Made by a program: the position numbers and the translations under genes
In this document: piece after piece, positions 27,461 through 36,691 of the stretch
How the letters are laid out: each line of letters opens with the position of its first letter
Numbering within the stretch: the first letter of the stretch is position 1
From: Polaribacter cellanae
GTDB taxonomy: Bacteria; Bacteroidota; Bacteroidia; Flavobacteriales; Flavobacteriaceae
Assembly: GCF_017569185.1 (NCBI RefSeq)
Contig: NZ_CP071869.1
Coordinates: 620,001 to 684,000 of the forward strand
Direction of reading: 5' to 3'
Length of the DNA stretch: 64,000 bases
The notes under the pieces: generated by a model
What the model saw: the letters and a program-made list of their open reading frames with translations, nothing else
The model's database searches: none
What the model was told of the DNA's origin: nothing

Positions 27461-27504
27461 AATAGACCAATAATTACTTTAAAAGATGCAATTATTGGTC
27501 TATT
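27461..27504. terminator. Hairpin after the TonB receptor gene
   Basis: A 15-bp perfect stem: AATAGACCAATAATT (27461-27475), 14-nt loop, AATTATTGGTCTATT (27490-27504). It begins 4 bp after the receptor stop and is not followed by a clear T run on the minus strand, so it may terminate, attenuate or protect the mRNA. Confidence 0.55.
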
Positions 27505-27508
27505 GAGT

Positions 27509-29665
27509 TTAAAGTTTTATTAAAATTCCTGTATTAAATATAAAACCATCTGTTGGTGCCCAAATATCTGTAAAAGTCGGATTATTATGAGGAGCTTCAA
27601 TCATAGATTGATAGTTTTGCTGTTTTGTATCTGTAAAATTTTCGAAATTTGCATACAAACTAATATTTTTAAACGTTTTCATTACCATAAAACCCATTGT
27701 CCAATAATTAGGTGTTTCAGTTCTATTATTTCTAAATTGAGAACTTTTATAGTAGGCTTCGTAACCAATTCTCCAAGCATTATCTACCTCATACATTAAA
27801 ACGCCTCCAAAACTGTGTTTTGGAGTTAATGCTTTTTGATTACTTTCTATTTTTACATTATTAAATGCATAATTTGTAAACAACACAAAATCTCGGTATT
27901 TTAACTTTAGGTTTGTTTCAAAACCAGTACTGTTTAAAGGTTTATTGGCATTTGTAAATTCATAATCCGTTCCTTTTTGTTCTAAAATTAGTGAATTTTC
28001 TAATTGCGTATAGAAAAATAACTGATTAAACGAAAGTGAAACATGATTATTAAAAATTTTCGTTTTATAATTTACATCTGCGTTAAAACCTATGGAAGTT
28101 TCAGCTTTAAAATTATTAGTGTTTATTGGTAAAACATTTTCATACGAATGTAATTCTGCATCTTCTGTAAAAATAGTTGGAATTTTATACCCAAATCCGC
28201 CTCCTATTCTTGAGGAAATTACATCGTTAAATTCAATAAATAAAGACGTTCTTGGCAATATAAAAGCACCATAATTATTGTTATAATCTGTTCTTAAACC
28301 ACTTTCTAAGGTCATATTATTACTAAACTTCCAAGTATTTTGAGCAAACCCTCCAAACGTAAATTGACTGTAACTTCTATCTATTGTTGTATTTTCATCT
28401 TCTTTAAAATTTTCTGAAATAATATTTCCTCCAAAAACCCAATCCGATTTTTCGTTGTATAAATTATAAGTAGCTTCTGTAAAGGTTGCAAATTGTGCAC
28501 CTAAAAACTGAAAATTTTGTAACAACAAGTCTCTTTTAAAATAGCTTAAACTATTTTTAAAATGGAAACTTTTATTTTCTGAAATATCTTTGTTATACGT
28601 TAATTGCGTTGCATAACGTTCCGATTTATTTTCCTCAAAAAAAAGATGATTTCCACTTGGGGTTTCATTAATTACATCTATATCTCCACCAATTCTATTT
28701 TCTAAGGAAGAGTTTAAACTCAACCTCCAAGTTTCATTTTCGCTCGGATAATAAAAAAAAGAAGGATTGATACTAAAACTTCTTACTTTTGGAATGTCAG
28801 AAAAGTGATCTTCATTAACATCTACACTATTTTGAAAATTTGCAGAAGTATATAATGTAAAACCCAATTTATTAAATTTATTACTATAAAATACATTTGC
28901 CGTTTTTCCATTTCTGGATGTATAATCTAACATTATATTTAATTTTTGCTCTTCTTTTGGTTTTTTTGAAACTAAATTTACCAAGCCAGCAATTGCGCCT
29001 CCACCATATAAAGTAGAAGAACTTCCTTTGATAATTTCTACTTGTTGCAAATCTAAAGGCGGAATTTGCATGATACTTAAACCACTAGAAAACCCTCCAA
29101 ATAAAGGAAATCCGTCTTTTAAAAGTTGTGTAAATCGTCCATCTAAACCCTGAATTCTAATACTTTGGTTCGCAGAATTTGCAGATGTTTGTTGCATTTG
29201 AATTCCTGTACTTTCTCTTAAAACCATCGAAATATTTGTTGAATTCATTGCTGCTTTTTCGTCCAATTCTTCAGCTCCAATAACTTCAATTCTTGTAGGT
29301 ATTTTAGCAATACTTCTTTTACTTCTGGTAGATTGTATTACAATTGCGTCTAAAGATTCTTCATCTTCATGTAATTCAATTACCAATAATCTATTTGTTC
29401 TTGGAAATGTAATTTTCTTAGAAACTGTTTCGAAACCAACGTAAGAAACCACGATGGTTTGCAATCCGTTTTCTATTTTTTTAATGGTTGCCAATCCATT
29501 AAAATCTGTTGTACTTCCAATAGTTGTGTCTTTTACAAGAACGTTTGCACCAAAAATGGTTTCTTTAGATTCTCCTGAAATTACTTTTATTTTAAGCGTA
29601 TTTTGTGCCAATGTTGTATTAGTAAATAACCCTATAAATAAGATTATTAGTATATTTTTAATCAT
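27509..29665 (-). CDS. TonB-dependent receptor, probably for a metal ion
   Basis: 718 residues: signal peptide (MIKNILIILFIGLFTNTTLA), CarboxypepD_reg-like domain (about 22-105), TonB plug (about 115-235, RSKRSIAKIPTRIEVIGAEEL, GSSSTLYGGGAIAGLVNLVSKK) and a 22-strand barrel ending GFIFNTGILIKL. It is placed between a His-rich exported protein and a CDF exporter, which suggests handling of zinc, copper or another transition metal. The substrate is inferred from context only. Confidence 0.88.
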   Translation of the reverse strand: MIKNILIILFIGLFTNTTLAQNTLKIKVISGESKETIFGANVLVKDTTIGSTTDFNGLATIKKIENGLQTIVVSYVGFETVSKKITFPRTNRLLVIELHEDEESLDAIVIQSTRSKRSIAKIPTRIEVIGAEELDEKAAMNSTNISMVLRESTGIQMQQTSANSANQSIRIQGLDGRFTQLLKDGFPLFGGFSSGLSIMQIPPLDLQQVEIIKGSSSTLYGGGAIAGLVNLVSKKPKEEQKLNIMLDYTSRNGKTANVFYSNKFNKLGFTLYTSANFQNSVDVNEDHFSDIPKVRSFSINPSFFYYPSENETWRLSLNSSLENRIGGDIDVINETPSGNHLFFEENKSERYATQLTYNKDISENKSFHFKNSLSYFKRDLLLQNFQFLGAQFATFTEATYNLYNEKSDWVFGGNIISENFKEDENTTIDRSYSQFTFGGFAQNTWKFSNNMTLESGLRTDYNNNYGAFILPRTSLFIEFNDVISSRIGGGFGYKIPTIFTEDAELHSYENVLPINTNNFKAETSIGFNADVNYKTKIFNNHVSLSFNQLFFYTQLENSLILEQKGTDYEFTNANKPLNSTGFETNLKLKYRDFVLFTNYAFNNVKIESNQKALTPKHSFGGVLMYEVDNAWRIGYEAYYKSSQFRNNRTETPNYWTMGFMVMKTFKNISLYANFENFTDTKQQNYQSMIEAPHNNPTFTDIWAPTDGFIFNTGILIKL

Positions 29666-29800
29666 TTTAATTGATATTTTAAATTATAAAATTGTGTACT
29701 TAATAGACATCTTTTTGAATGAAAAGATGCGTAATACATAAATTTCCTCTAAAGTTTAGAGGTTTCCATATACCTTTCTTTTGGAAAAGTGAAACTGTAT

Positions 29801-30160
29801 TTAACAGTTTTCGGGTAAGAATAATTTAAAATTTCTTGGAGGCTGAAAAATTGTTTCTAAGTAAGAAGAATAATCAGCATTTTTATAAAAAATAATTAAT
29901 TTATTATTTTCTGAAAATTTAGAGAAAATAACTTGGTTTTCTACTGGTAGAAAAATATTTATTAAACTGATAGAATTGCAATGATGATGGTGTTCTTGGT
30001 TCTTTTCTTGTTCGGAATCGTTTTTATGTTGTTCTTTATGATCCGATTCGAAATCTAAATGATGTTCTGGAACTTCATTAAAAACAACAACATCTGTATG
30101 AGCTTGCATTGGTGGCGCAAGCAACAAAAACGTAAATAATATGATGAATAATTGTTTCAA
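29801..30160 (-). CDS. His-rich exported protein of the metal cluster
   Basis: 119 residues: signal peptide (MKQLFIILFTFLLLAPPMQA) then a soluble stretch with many His, Asp and Glu residues (HHLDFESDHKEQHKND, EHHHHC) fit to bind metal. It is the first gene of a likely operon with the TonB receptor; such small His-rich genes often precede metal receptors in Flavobacteria. It has no enzymatic domain that I can identify. Confidence 0.65.
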   Translation of the reverse strand: MKQLFIILFTFLLLAPPMQAHTDVVVFNEVPEHHLDFESDHKEQHKNDSEQEKNQEHHHHCNSISLINIFLPVENQVIFSKFSENNKLIIFYKNADYSSYLETIFQPPRNFKLFLPENC

Positions 30161-30306
30161 AAAAATTAAATTATTTTTACAAAAATAATAAGAATTAACT
30201 GTAATAAATAATTCTTTAACCTCGTTTTAATACATGTTAAATTTAAAACTTAATGTTATAATACCGTAATTAGAATTATTTTATTAATATTACTAATTTA
30301 GTATTT

Positions 30307-31101
30307 TTACTTACTTAATTTTAATATTCGGAATGCTCCTTGAACAACCAAAATAAAAACGATTGTTCCTATTATTAAATCTGGTTTATTTGTATTTAAA
30401 TAATTTACCAAAATTCCTGCAGTTATTACTCCTAAATTAATAATTATATCATTAGATGTAAAAATTAAACTAGCTTTCATGTGAGCTTCTTCTTTACTTT
30501 TTGATTTTTGTAAGATATATAAACACATTCCATTTGCTACAAGTGCAAAAACCGAAACAATAATCATTGTTGAAAAGTTAGGAAGCTTTTCACTCTCAAA
30601 AAATCTTCTTAAAACTTCTAAAAAACCTATAATTGCTAGTGCTATTTGAAAATATCCAGCAAGTTTTGCAATATACTTTTTTTTAATTATTGTTGCTCCA
30701 ACTGCAAATAAACTAATTCCATACACAAAACTATCTGCAAGCATATCTAAACTATCTGCAACTAATCCCATTGATTTTGAAATGACTCCTGTAGTTAGTT
30801 CAATTATAAAAAACACAAAGTTTATTATAAGTACCGACCAAAGTAACTTTTTTTGATTTTTATTTTCTTTAAATTCTTGTTGATTAGTTTGTTCAGTAGA
30901 AATTTTCTTACCTCCCAAATTTAATTCAATTATTGAGTTTTCGATTTGATCGGCTTTACCATTATGAAAAATCGTTAGTTTTCGATTCGGAATATCAAAA
31001 TCCAAATTAATAATACTTGAAATTTCATTCAACTTCATTCGAATTAGATTTTCCTCTGAAGGACAATCCATTTTCGTAATTTTAAATATTGTTTTTTTCA
31101 T
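30307..31101 (-). CDS. Cation transporter: degenerate HMA domain fused to a CDF-like membrane domain
   Basis: 264 residues. Residues 1-65 resemble a heavy-metal-associated domain (KITKMDCPSEENLIRMKL) but keep only one Cys of the usual CxxC. The rest has six transmembrane helices with CDF residues (GLVADSLDMLADSFVYG, FTSNDIIINLG). The C-terminal cytoplasmic domain of typical CDFs is missing, so this is the short HMA-CDF form. It is likely to move a divalent metal and is adjacent to the His-rich/TonB/CDF group. Confidence 0.82.
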   Translation of the reverse strand: MKKTIFKITKMDCPSEENLIRMKLNEISSIINLDFDIPNRKLTIFHNGKADQIENSIIELNLGGKKISTEQTNQQEFKENKNQKKLLWSVLIINFVFFIIELTTGVISKSMGLVADSLDMLADSFVYGISLFAVGATIIKKKYIAKLAGYFQIALAIIGFLEVLRRFFESEKLPNFSTMIIVSVFALVANGMCLYILQKSKSKEEAHMKASLIFTSNDIIINLGVITAGILVNYLNTNKPDLIIGTIVFILVVQGAFRILKLSK

Positions 31102-31154
31102 TTAAGTTTAGGGTTATGCAGGAATATTTAAACAAAAGAAAATAGTATCTCTTA

Positions 31155-33182
31155 TTAAATTTTTCCATAATATTTTCTAATAAACCACTCTGCAGTAAAT
31201 AAACCAATCACAAAAAATAAAATCCATTTCCAGTCGATTAAATTCTCTTCTTTTGTAGTAGATTTTTGTGTTGTAAAATAAGCTTTGTTATCGATTAAAT
31301 CTTCAAACAAAGTGTTGGTTTGATTCTTATAAAACAGCTTCCCTCCTGTTTTTTTTGCTAATTTTTGCAGTTTTTCTGAATTTGCATGCGTAAACTGTTC
31401 TTCTATTTCGTAATCTGTAATTTTAAATTGACCGTATTTAGAAATCTTCTGTCCAACAACAGCAACTTTATAGCTATAATCTCCTGAAGAAAGATTCTCT
31501 ACAGTTGCTTGGAAAGACTTATTTATTAAAGAGAAAGGAAGTTTTGTAAGTTCTTTTGTTTCTTTGTTCGTTATTGTTATTTCTAAGGAAGCTCTATTAT
31601 CGAAATTGTAATTTTTATCTACATAAAAAGCAGAAATGTTTATGGTAGAGTTTGCTGGATATAAGCTTTTTGTATTTATTTCTAATCGATTTCTCTTCTT
31701 TTTAGAAGCTAAATATTGTACTAAATTCCCAATAAATTGGTCGAAATCTTGAAAAGAATTCGAATTTAAAAAACTTAATGAACGCCATTTCCAAATTCTT
31801 TCTCCAAATAAAACCGCTGTTTTTTGATTATTCTGCTCTAAAACCGATAATAATGGTTGCTGCGTTTGTACTCCATTGATATTTTGCAACAATAAATCTT
31901 GATGATCTCTAGTAAAAGAAATTTCGCCAAACTTATCTTTTAAGGGAGAAAAATCGTTAAAACCAATATCTTTTTGAAAAAAAGTTAAAAAAGATTCGTT
32001 GTAATTCGCTCCGTAATTTTCTGTTTGACTAATGGCTTTCTTAGAAAATCCTACTTGTTTTTTATTGATGAAGTTCCAATTTGTATTCGTTCCAGAAACC
32101 AATAAAAAATTCAGTTTTCGTTCAATAACCTGGTTCAAAATAACGTTAAACAAATTGTTTGGCTGAAACAATATAAATAACTGATAATCATTTATTTGAT
32201 TTTTAAATTTATTTATCAATTGAATATCTACAGAACGTTGTTTATTACTTTCTATTGCTTTTTTAAAAGCTCCCAAATCTGGGTGTAAAATAGAAGATAA
32301 TATCAATACTTTTGTTTGCTCGTTAATTACTTCAATAGAGAAACTTTTGGTGTTATTTCTTATGTTTTTTTCTCCTTCGATTTTTCGAATACTTGCTGTG
32401 TAATAATTTACGCCTTCTTTATTGGAAGTTAAATTTGTAGTAATTGTTTTCGAATTTTCTAATCTTGAAAACGTTACATTTTTAGAAAAAACTGTTTTTC
32501 CTCCATTGAAAATCGAAAATTTACTTTTTACAGTTGCTGTTCCTTCATAATTTAGAATTACTTCAACAGGAAATTTATTTTTTATATAACTGTATTTATT
32601 TACGTTTAACTGACTTATTTTTAAATCTTTGTATTTTGTGGTATCTCCAATTACAATTGGGTAAATGTGTTGTGTAGAGTTTATATATTCGTAATCGTTT
32701 CCAATGGTTTGGTTTCCATCGGAAATAAGTAAAACTGGTGCTTTTTTGTCTTTATTTAACTCATTTACAGAAGAAATGGCATCGTAAATATTGGTATCGT
32801 TATTATTGAAAGAAAGTGAATCTAAAACTTGTAATTGATTTCCGAAAGAAAAAGTTTTAATTTCAAACTTTTCGTTTAATTCTTTATTATCAGCAATACT
32901 ATTCAATAATTCTTTTACATTATTATCTTCCTTAAAAAAGGAAACAGACTTCGAATTATCAACCAAAACTGCCAAAGTTGGTTTTGTGTTTACTAAGGTT
33001 ATTTTTTCGATTGTAGGATTTATAAATAACAACAAAATCGAAAAAACACTCAATGTTTTTAGAGAAAAAAGTAAAATCGTAACTTTTCTCTTATGCTTTG
33101 CTTTATAATAATATTGAAAAAAAGCTATAGAAACAGCGAACAATAAAGCAATAATGATGTATAAAATAGTTGTTGTTTGCAA
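31155..33182 (-). CDS. VWA-domain membrane protein (BatA-like)
   Basis: About 675 residues. Two N-terminal transmembrane helices (TTTILYIIIALLFAVSIAFF and ILLFSLKTLSVFSILLLFI) flank a basic loop, a von Willebrand A-like domain follows (PTLAVLVDNSKSVSFF, then VLLISDGNQTIGNDYEY), then beta-sandwich domains and a final transmembrane helix (WKWILFFVIGLFTAEWFI). The first in-frame ATG (33212) lies in the centre of a 20-bp palindrome and gives an unlikely Cys-rich leader, so I prefer the TTG at 33182, which opens the first helix. The function is unknown. Confidence 0.75.
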   Translation of the reverse strand: MQTTTILYIIIALLFAVSIAFFQYYYKAKHKRKVTILLFSLKTLSVFSILLLFINPTIEKITLVNTKPTLAVLVDNSKSVSFFKEDNNVKELLNSIADNKELNEKFEIKTFSFGNQLQVLDSLSFNNNDTNIYDAISSVNELNKDKKAPVLLISDGNQTIGNDYEYINSTQHIYPIVIGDTTKYKDLKISQLNVNKYSYIKNKFPVEVILNYEGTATVKSKFSIFNGGKTVFSKNVTFSRLENSKTITTNLTSNKEGVNYYTASIRKIEGEKNIRNNTKSFSIEVINEQTKVLILSSILHPDLGAFKKAIESNKQRSVDIQLINKFKNQINDYQLFILFQPNNLFNVILNQVIERKLNFLLVSGTNTNWNFINKKQVGFSKKAISQTENYGANYNESFLTFFQKDIGFNDFSPLKDKFGEISFTRDHQDLLLQNINGVQTQQPLLSVLEQNNQKTAVLFGERIWKWRSLSFLNSNSFQDFDQFIGNLVQYLASKKKRNRLEINTKSLYPANSTINISAFYVDKNYNFDNRASLEITITNKETKELTKLPFSLINKSFQATVENLSSGDYSYKVAVVGQKISKYGQFKITDYEIEEQFTHANSEKLQKLAKKTGGKLFYKNQTNTLFEDLIDNKAYFTTQKSTTKEENLIDWKWILFFVIGLFTAEWFIRKYYGKI

Positions 33183-33201
33183 TGATTTTTTATTAATACA
33201 A

Positions 33202-33221
33202 CAAGGGAGCATGCTCCCTTG
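33202..33221. repeat. 20-bp perfect palindrome
   Basis: CAAGGGAGCATGCTCCCTTG. It shares its layout with the palindrome at 27420, with symmetric base changes that keep it self-complementary. It lies upstream of the VWA gene. Confidence 0.6.
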
Positions 33222-33257
33222 CTTTAATTCAAGAAACTAAAAGTATCTTGTTAAAGT

Positions 33258-33998
33258 TTACATTCCTCCATCTACAGACAATGTTTGTCCTGTAATGTAA
33301 GCACTCATGTCAGATGCTAAAAATACACAAGCATTTGCAACGTCTATAGGCTGTCCTCCTCTTTTTAAAGGAATTCCATCTCGCCAAGATTGCACTACTT
33401 TTTCATCTAATTTATCGGTCATTTCTGTTTCTATAAACCCTGGAGCAATTACATTACTTCTAATATTTCTAGAACCTAATTCTAAGGCTACAGATTTAGA
33501 AAAGCCAATAATACCAGCTTTAGAAGCTGCATAATTAGCTTGGCCTGCATTTCCTTTTAAACCAACAATAGAGCTCATATTAATAATAGAACCTTTTCTT
33601 TGCTTCATCATTGGGCGAATTACTGCTTTTGTTAAGTTGAAAACAGATTTTAAATTCACTTCGATTACTTTATCGAAATCGTCTTCAGAAATACGCATTA
33701 ACAAGTTATCTTTTGTAATACCTGCGTTATTTACCAAAATATCTATAGTACCAAATTCTTGCTGTACTTCTTTTGCTAATTCTTGAGCCGCATTAAAATT
33801 TGCTGCATTCGATTGATATCCTTTTGCAGAAACTCCAAATGCTTTTAATTCTTCTTCTAATGTATTTGCAGCATCTACAGAAGAACTGTAAGTAAAAGCA
33901 ACGTTTGCTCCTTGTTTTGCAAATTCAAGGGCAATACTTCTTCCAATTCCTCTTGTTGCACCTGTAATTATTGCTGATTTATTTTCTAATAATTTCAT
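33258..33998 (-). CDS. fabG: 3-oxoacyl-ACP reductase (FabG)
   Basis: 246 residues, an SDR-family NADPH reductase of fatty-acid elongation. The nucleotide motif is TGATRGIGRSIA (residues about 12-23), NNAGIT at about 88-93, and the catalytic Ser-Tyr-Lys in MSSIVGLKGNAGQANYAASK (Tyr about 152). The C-terminus ITGQTLSVDGGM is typical of FabG. Confidence 0.93.
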   Translation of the reverse strand: MKLLENKSAIITGATRGIGRSIALEFAKQGANVAFTYSSSVDAANTLEEELKAFGVSAKGYQSNAANFNAAQELAKEVQQEFGTIDILVNNAGITKDNLLMRISEDDFDKVIEVNLKSVFNLTKAVIRPMMKQRKGSIINMSSIVGLKGNAGQANYAASKAGIIGFSKSVALELGSRNIRSNVIAPGFIETEMTDKLDEKVVQSWRDGIPLKRGGQPIDVANACVFLASDMSAYITGQTLSVDGGM

Positions 33999-34023
33999 AT
34001 ATTATTCTAATTTATTTTTTATT

Positions 34024-34375
34024 TTACCTAAGGTTAGATAAATCTCTATCACCTATTATTAAATATTTTGCTTTAGAATCGATTGAAAGATTTAATAAAA
34101 AGTTATCTTTTTCATCTCTGCAAATTTTTACATCAGATTCAACTTTAATTAATTTACCATATTCATCGAAGCAACCAAGTAATTTCTCAATATCTCTTTT
34201 TGAGAAGTATTTTTTAAATTTAGGTCGACTTACAACTTCAACAAATTCGCCAATTAATTCATTTGAAAAAATTAAAGTTATTTTAATTGGTCTCTATTAA
34301 TTTATCAATTTGATTCAGTTTTTTAGAAATAAGAAAACTTATCCAAAGATTTGTATCAAGTATGATTTTTTTTAT
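34024..34375 (-). pseudogene. Decayed PIN-domain toxin (frameshift, lost start codon, short C-terminus)
   Basis: The frame opens IKKIILDTNLWISFLISKKL, the normal PIN start (LDTNLW with the metal-binding Asp), but the expected ATG is ATA (34373-34375). After about 29 codons an extra T near 34283-34287 shifts the frame to an immediate stop; in the next frame the protein continues as KITLIFSNELIGEFVEVVSR to ending GDRDLSNLR, short of the usual C-terminal strand and helix. It overlaps the stop of the intact antitoxin gene. Confidence 0.75.
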
Positions 34376-34587
34376 TTTTCATAACGAGATGATCTCACTT
34401 CCTCAACCTCTCTTGTAATGTCTTCTAAAGAAATATCCTCATAAGGTTTATTTCTAATTTTTTCTAACAGAAAACTAAAGTCTGATTTACCTCGCTCTAC
34501 ATTAATTTTTATCAAATTTAAATCTGCTAAATTTTTTAAAAGCTTTTTAGCCTTTGGGTTCAAAATATCAATTCTAATAGTTTCCAT
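34372..34587 (-). CDS. Intact antitoxin partner of the decayed PIN toxin
   Basis: 71 residues beginning METIRIDILNPKAKKLLKNL, a short beta strand and helix followed by a charged C-terminal region, in the usual position 5' to a PIN toxin. It is expected to bind the operator and neutralise the toxin. Its stop TAA overlaps the former toxin start. It has no stop or frameshift itself. Confidence 0.7.
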   Translation of the reverse strand: METIRIDILNPKAKKLLKNLADLNLIKINVERGKSDFSFLLEKIRNKPYEDISLEDITREVEEVRSSRYEK

Positions 34588-34739
34588 TCTTTTTTTTCTA
34601 AATTTATGAAATTATTTTGATTTTTTGATAGAAATAGCAAACGATCACAGAACTTCAATTAAATAAAGAAATTCCTGAAATATTGGCTTTAACTCAATAG
34701 AAACAGGAATTTATATATTTTAATGTTAAAAATAAATGG

Positions 34740-35612
34740 TTACTTTAAAACACTTGCTACCATTTCTCCAATTTTAGCTGGCGAACTCACAACGTGAACT
34801 CCATTTTCTGCTAAAATTTTCATTTTTGCTTGTGCTGTATCGTCTGCTCCACCTACAATTGCTCCTGCATGTCCCATTGTTCTTCCTGCTGGTGCAGTTT
34901 GTCCTGCAATAAAACCAACAACTGGTTTTCTATTTCCATCTGCTTTAATCCATTGTGCAGCTTCTGCTTCTAAATTTCCACCAATTTCACCAATCATAAC
35001 AATTGCTTCAGTTTCTGGGTCGTTCATTAACAATTCTACAGCTTCTTTTGTTGTAGTTCCAATAATTGGATCTCCACCAATACCAATTGCAGTTGTAATT
35101 CCAAAACCTTGTTTTACAACTTGGTCTGCTGCTTCGTACGTTAAAGTTCCTGATTTAGAAACAATACCAACTTTCCCTTTTTTAAAGATAAAACCTGGCA
35201 TAATACCAACTTTAGCTTCATCTGGCGTAATTACACCTGGACAGTTAGGGCCAACCAATCTACAATCTTTATCTGCAATATACGCTTTTACTTTTACCAT
35301 ATCTGCTGTAGGAATTCCTTCTGTAATACAAATAATTACTTTAATTCCTGCATCTGCAGATTCCATAATTGCATCTGCTGCAAAAGCTGGTGGTACAAAA
35401 ATAATGGAAGTATCTGCTCCTACTTTTTCTACAGACTCTGCAACTGTATTAAAAACTGGTTTTCCCAAATGTTCTTGACCTCCTTTTCCTGGTGTTACAC
35501 CTCCTACAACATTGGTTCCATAATCGATCATTTGACCCGCGTGAAAAGTACCTTCACTACCTGTAAAACCTTGAACAATAATCTTTGAATTTTTATTTAC
35601 TAAAACACTCAT
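34740..35612 (-). CDS. sucD: Succinate-CoA ligase alpha subunit (SucD)
   Basis: 290 residues. In the TCA cycle it interconverts succinyl-CoA and succinate with NTP formation. The CoA-binding N-terminus is [18 protein letters not shown], followed by [10 protein letters not shown] (about 123-132), and the phosphorylated His is about His248 in GHAGAIVGG. The beta subunit is not adjacent here. Confidence 0.95.
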   Translation of the reverse strand: MSVLVNKNSKIIVQGFTGSEGTFHAGQMIDYGTNVVGGVTPGKGGQEHLGKPVFNTVAESVEKVGADTSIIFVPPAFAADAIMESADAGIKVIICITEGIPTADMVKVKAYIADKDCRLVGPNCPGVITPDEAKVGIMPGFIFKKGKVGIVSKSGTLTYEAADQVVKQGFGITTAIGIGGDPIIGTTTKEAVELLMNDPETEAIVMIGEIGGNLEAEAAQWIKADGNRKPVVGFIAGQTAPAGRTMGHAGAIVGGADDTAQAKMKILAENGVHVVSSPAKIGEMVASVLK

Positions 35613-35674
35613 TGGTTTGTTATTTAATTTTGTTACGCAAAAATAGTTCTTTGTTCTCTTTCTAAAAAAGAATT

Positions 35675-36601
35675 TTATGAATTCTTTCTATCTTTTAAAA
35701 ATCGTTTTATTTCTGCCATTTCTTTTAACTTTTCTCTTGATTCGGATATTGGAGTTCCAAAATAACTTTTTCCTCCTGCAACAGATTTTGTAACACCTGT
35801 TTGCCCTAAAATTATAGCTCCTTTTCCAATTGTAATTCCGCTATTGGTACCAACTTGTCCCCAAATGGTTACTTCATCTTCTATAATTACACAACCTGCA
35901 ATTCCTGTTTGCGAGGCAATTAAACATTTTTTTCCAATTACAGTGTCATGCCCTACATGTACTTGGTTGTCTATTTTTGTTCCTTTTTTAATGGTTGTAT
36001 CTCCAGTAACTCCTCTATCTATTGTGCAAGAAGCTCCTAAATCTACATGGTCTTCTAATACAACTCTTCCACCAGAAATTAATTTATCGAAACCTGTGGA
36101 TCTATTTTTATAATAGAAAGCGTCTGCTCCTAAAACTGTATTTGCATGAATCGTAACATTATTTCCAATGACTGAATTATCGTAAATAGCTACGTTTGGA
36201 TAAATTATACAATTTTTGCCAATAGTAACATTATTTCCTATAAATACGTTTGGCTGAATTATAGTGCCTTCTCCAATTATAGCACTTTCTGAAATAGATA
36301 CGTTTGATGCTATAAAAGGGTTAAAATGATTGGTTATTTTATTAAAATCTCGAAAAGGATCATCAGAAATTAACAAAGATTTTCCTTCTGGACAAACTAC
36401 ATTTTTATTGATTAAAATAGTGGTTGCAGCAGAATTTAAAGCTTTATCGTAATATTTTGGATGATCTACAAAAACAATATCTCCTTTTTCTACAACGTGA
36501 ATTTCATTAATTCCAAGGATTTCAAAATTTTTATCACCAACAAAATCAATATTTAAAATCGATGCTATTTGTTGAAGAGTTTTTGGTTTTTTAAATTTCA
36601 T
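35675..36601 (-). CDS. LpxD-like acyltransferase (paralogue)
   Basis: 308 residues with an N-terminal UDP-GlcNAc-binding-like domain ([27 protein letters not shown]) and a left-handed beta-helix of hexapeptide repeats ([29 protein letters not shown]). It keeps the LpxD His region ([13 protein letters not shown]). This is a second LpxD-type gene next to the true lipid A block; whether it acylates a different sugar is unknown. Confidence 0.82.
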   Translation of the reverse strand: MKFKKPKTLQQIASILNIDFVGDKNFEILGINEIHVVEKGDIVFVDHPKYYDKALNSAATTILINKNVVCPEGKSLLISDDPFRDFNKITNHFNPFIASNVSISESAIIGEGTIIQPNVFIGNNVTIGKNCIIYPNVAIYDNSVIGNNVTIHANTVLGADAFYYKNRSTGFDKLISGGRVVLEDHVDLGASCTIDRGVTGDTTIKKGTKIDNQVHVGHDTVIGKKCLIASQTGIAGCVIIEDEVTIWGQVGTNSGITIGKGAIILGQTGVTKSVAGGKSYFGTPISESREKLKEMAEIKRFLKDRKNS

Positions 36602-36608
36602 TCTTATT

Positions 36609-36688
36609 GTAGTCTACAGTCGGCAGTTTACAGTAAGCAATATTCAGTAGGCAGTTTCCGCTAAAAAACTGTCTACTAAAGACTACTT
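36609..36688. repeat. Palindromic repeat (CAGTnGGCAGT family) between the lpxD paralogue and efp
   Basis: GTAGTCTACAGTCGGCAGTT and AACTGTCTACTAAAGACTAC are inverted copies (17 of 21 positions) around a loop that has further CAGTA motifs. Related half-copies lie at 43742 and 44479. Confidence 0.6.
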
Positions 36689-36691
36689 TTT

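Noticed and set aside
33971-34300. Plus-strand frame of 109 codons
   Set aside because: It is antisense to the PIN toxin remnant and fabG; the reverse strand has the recognisable protein.
34600-34739. A short reading ITELQLNKEIPEILALTQ on the plus strand
   Set aside because: Too short, without a start codon, and not matched to any family I know; the AAATTCCTG/CAGGAATTT pair there has a long loop.
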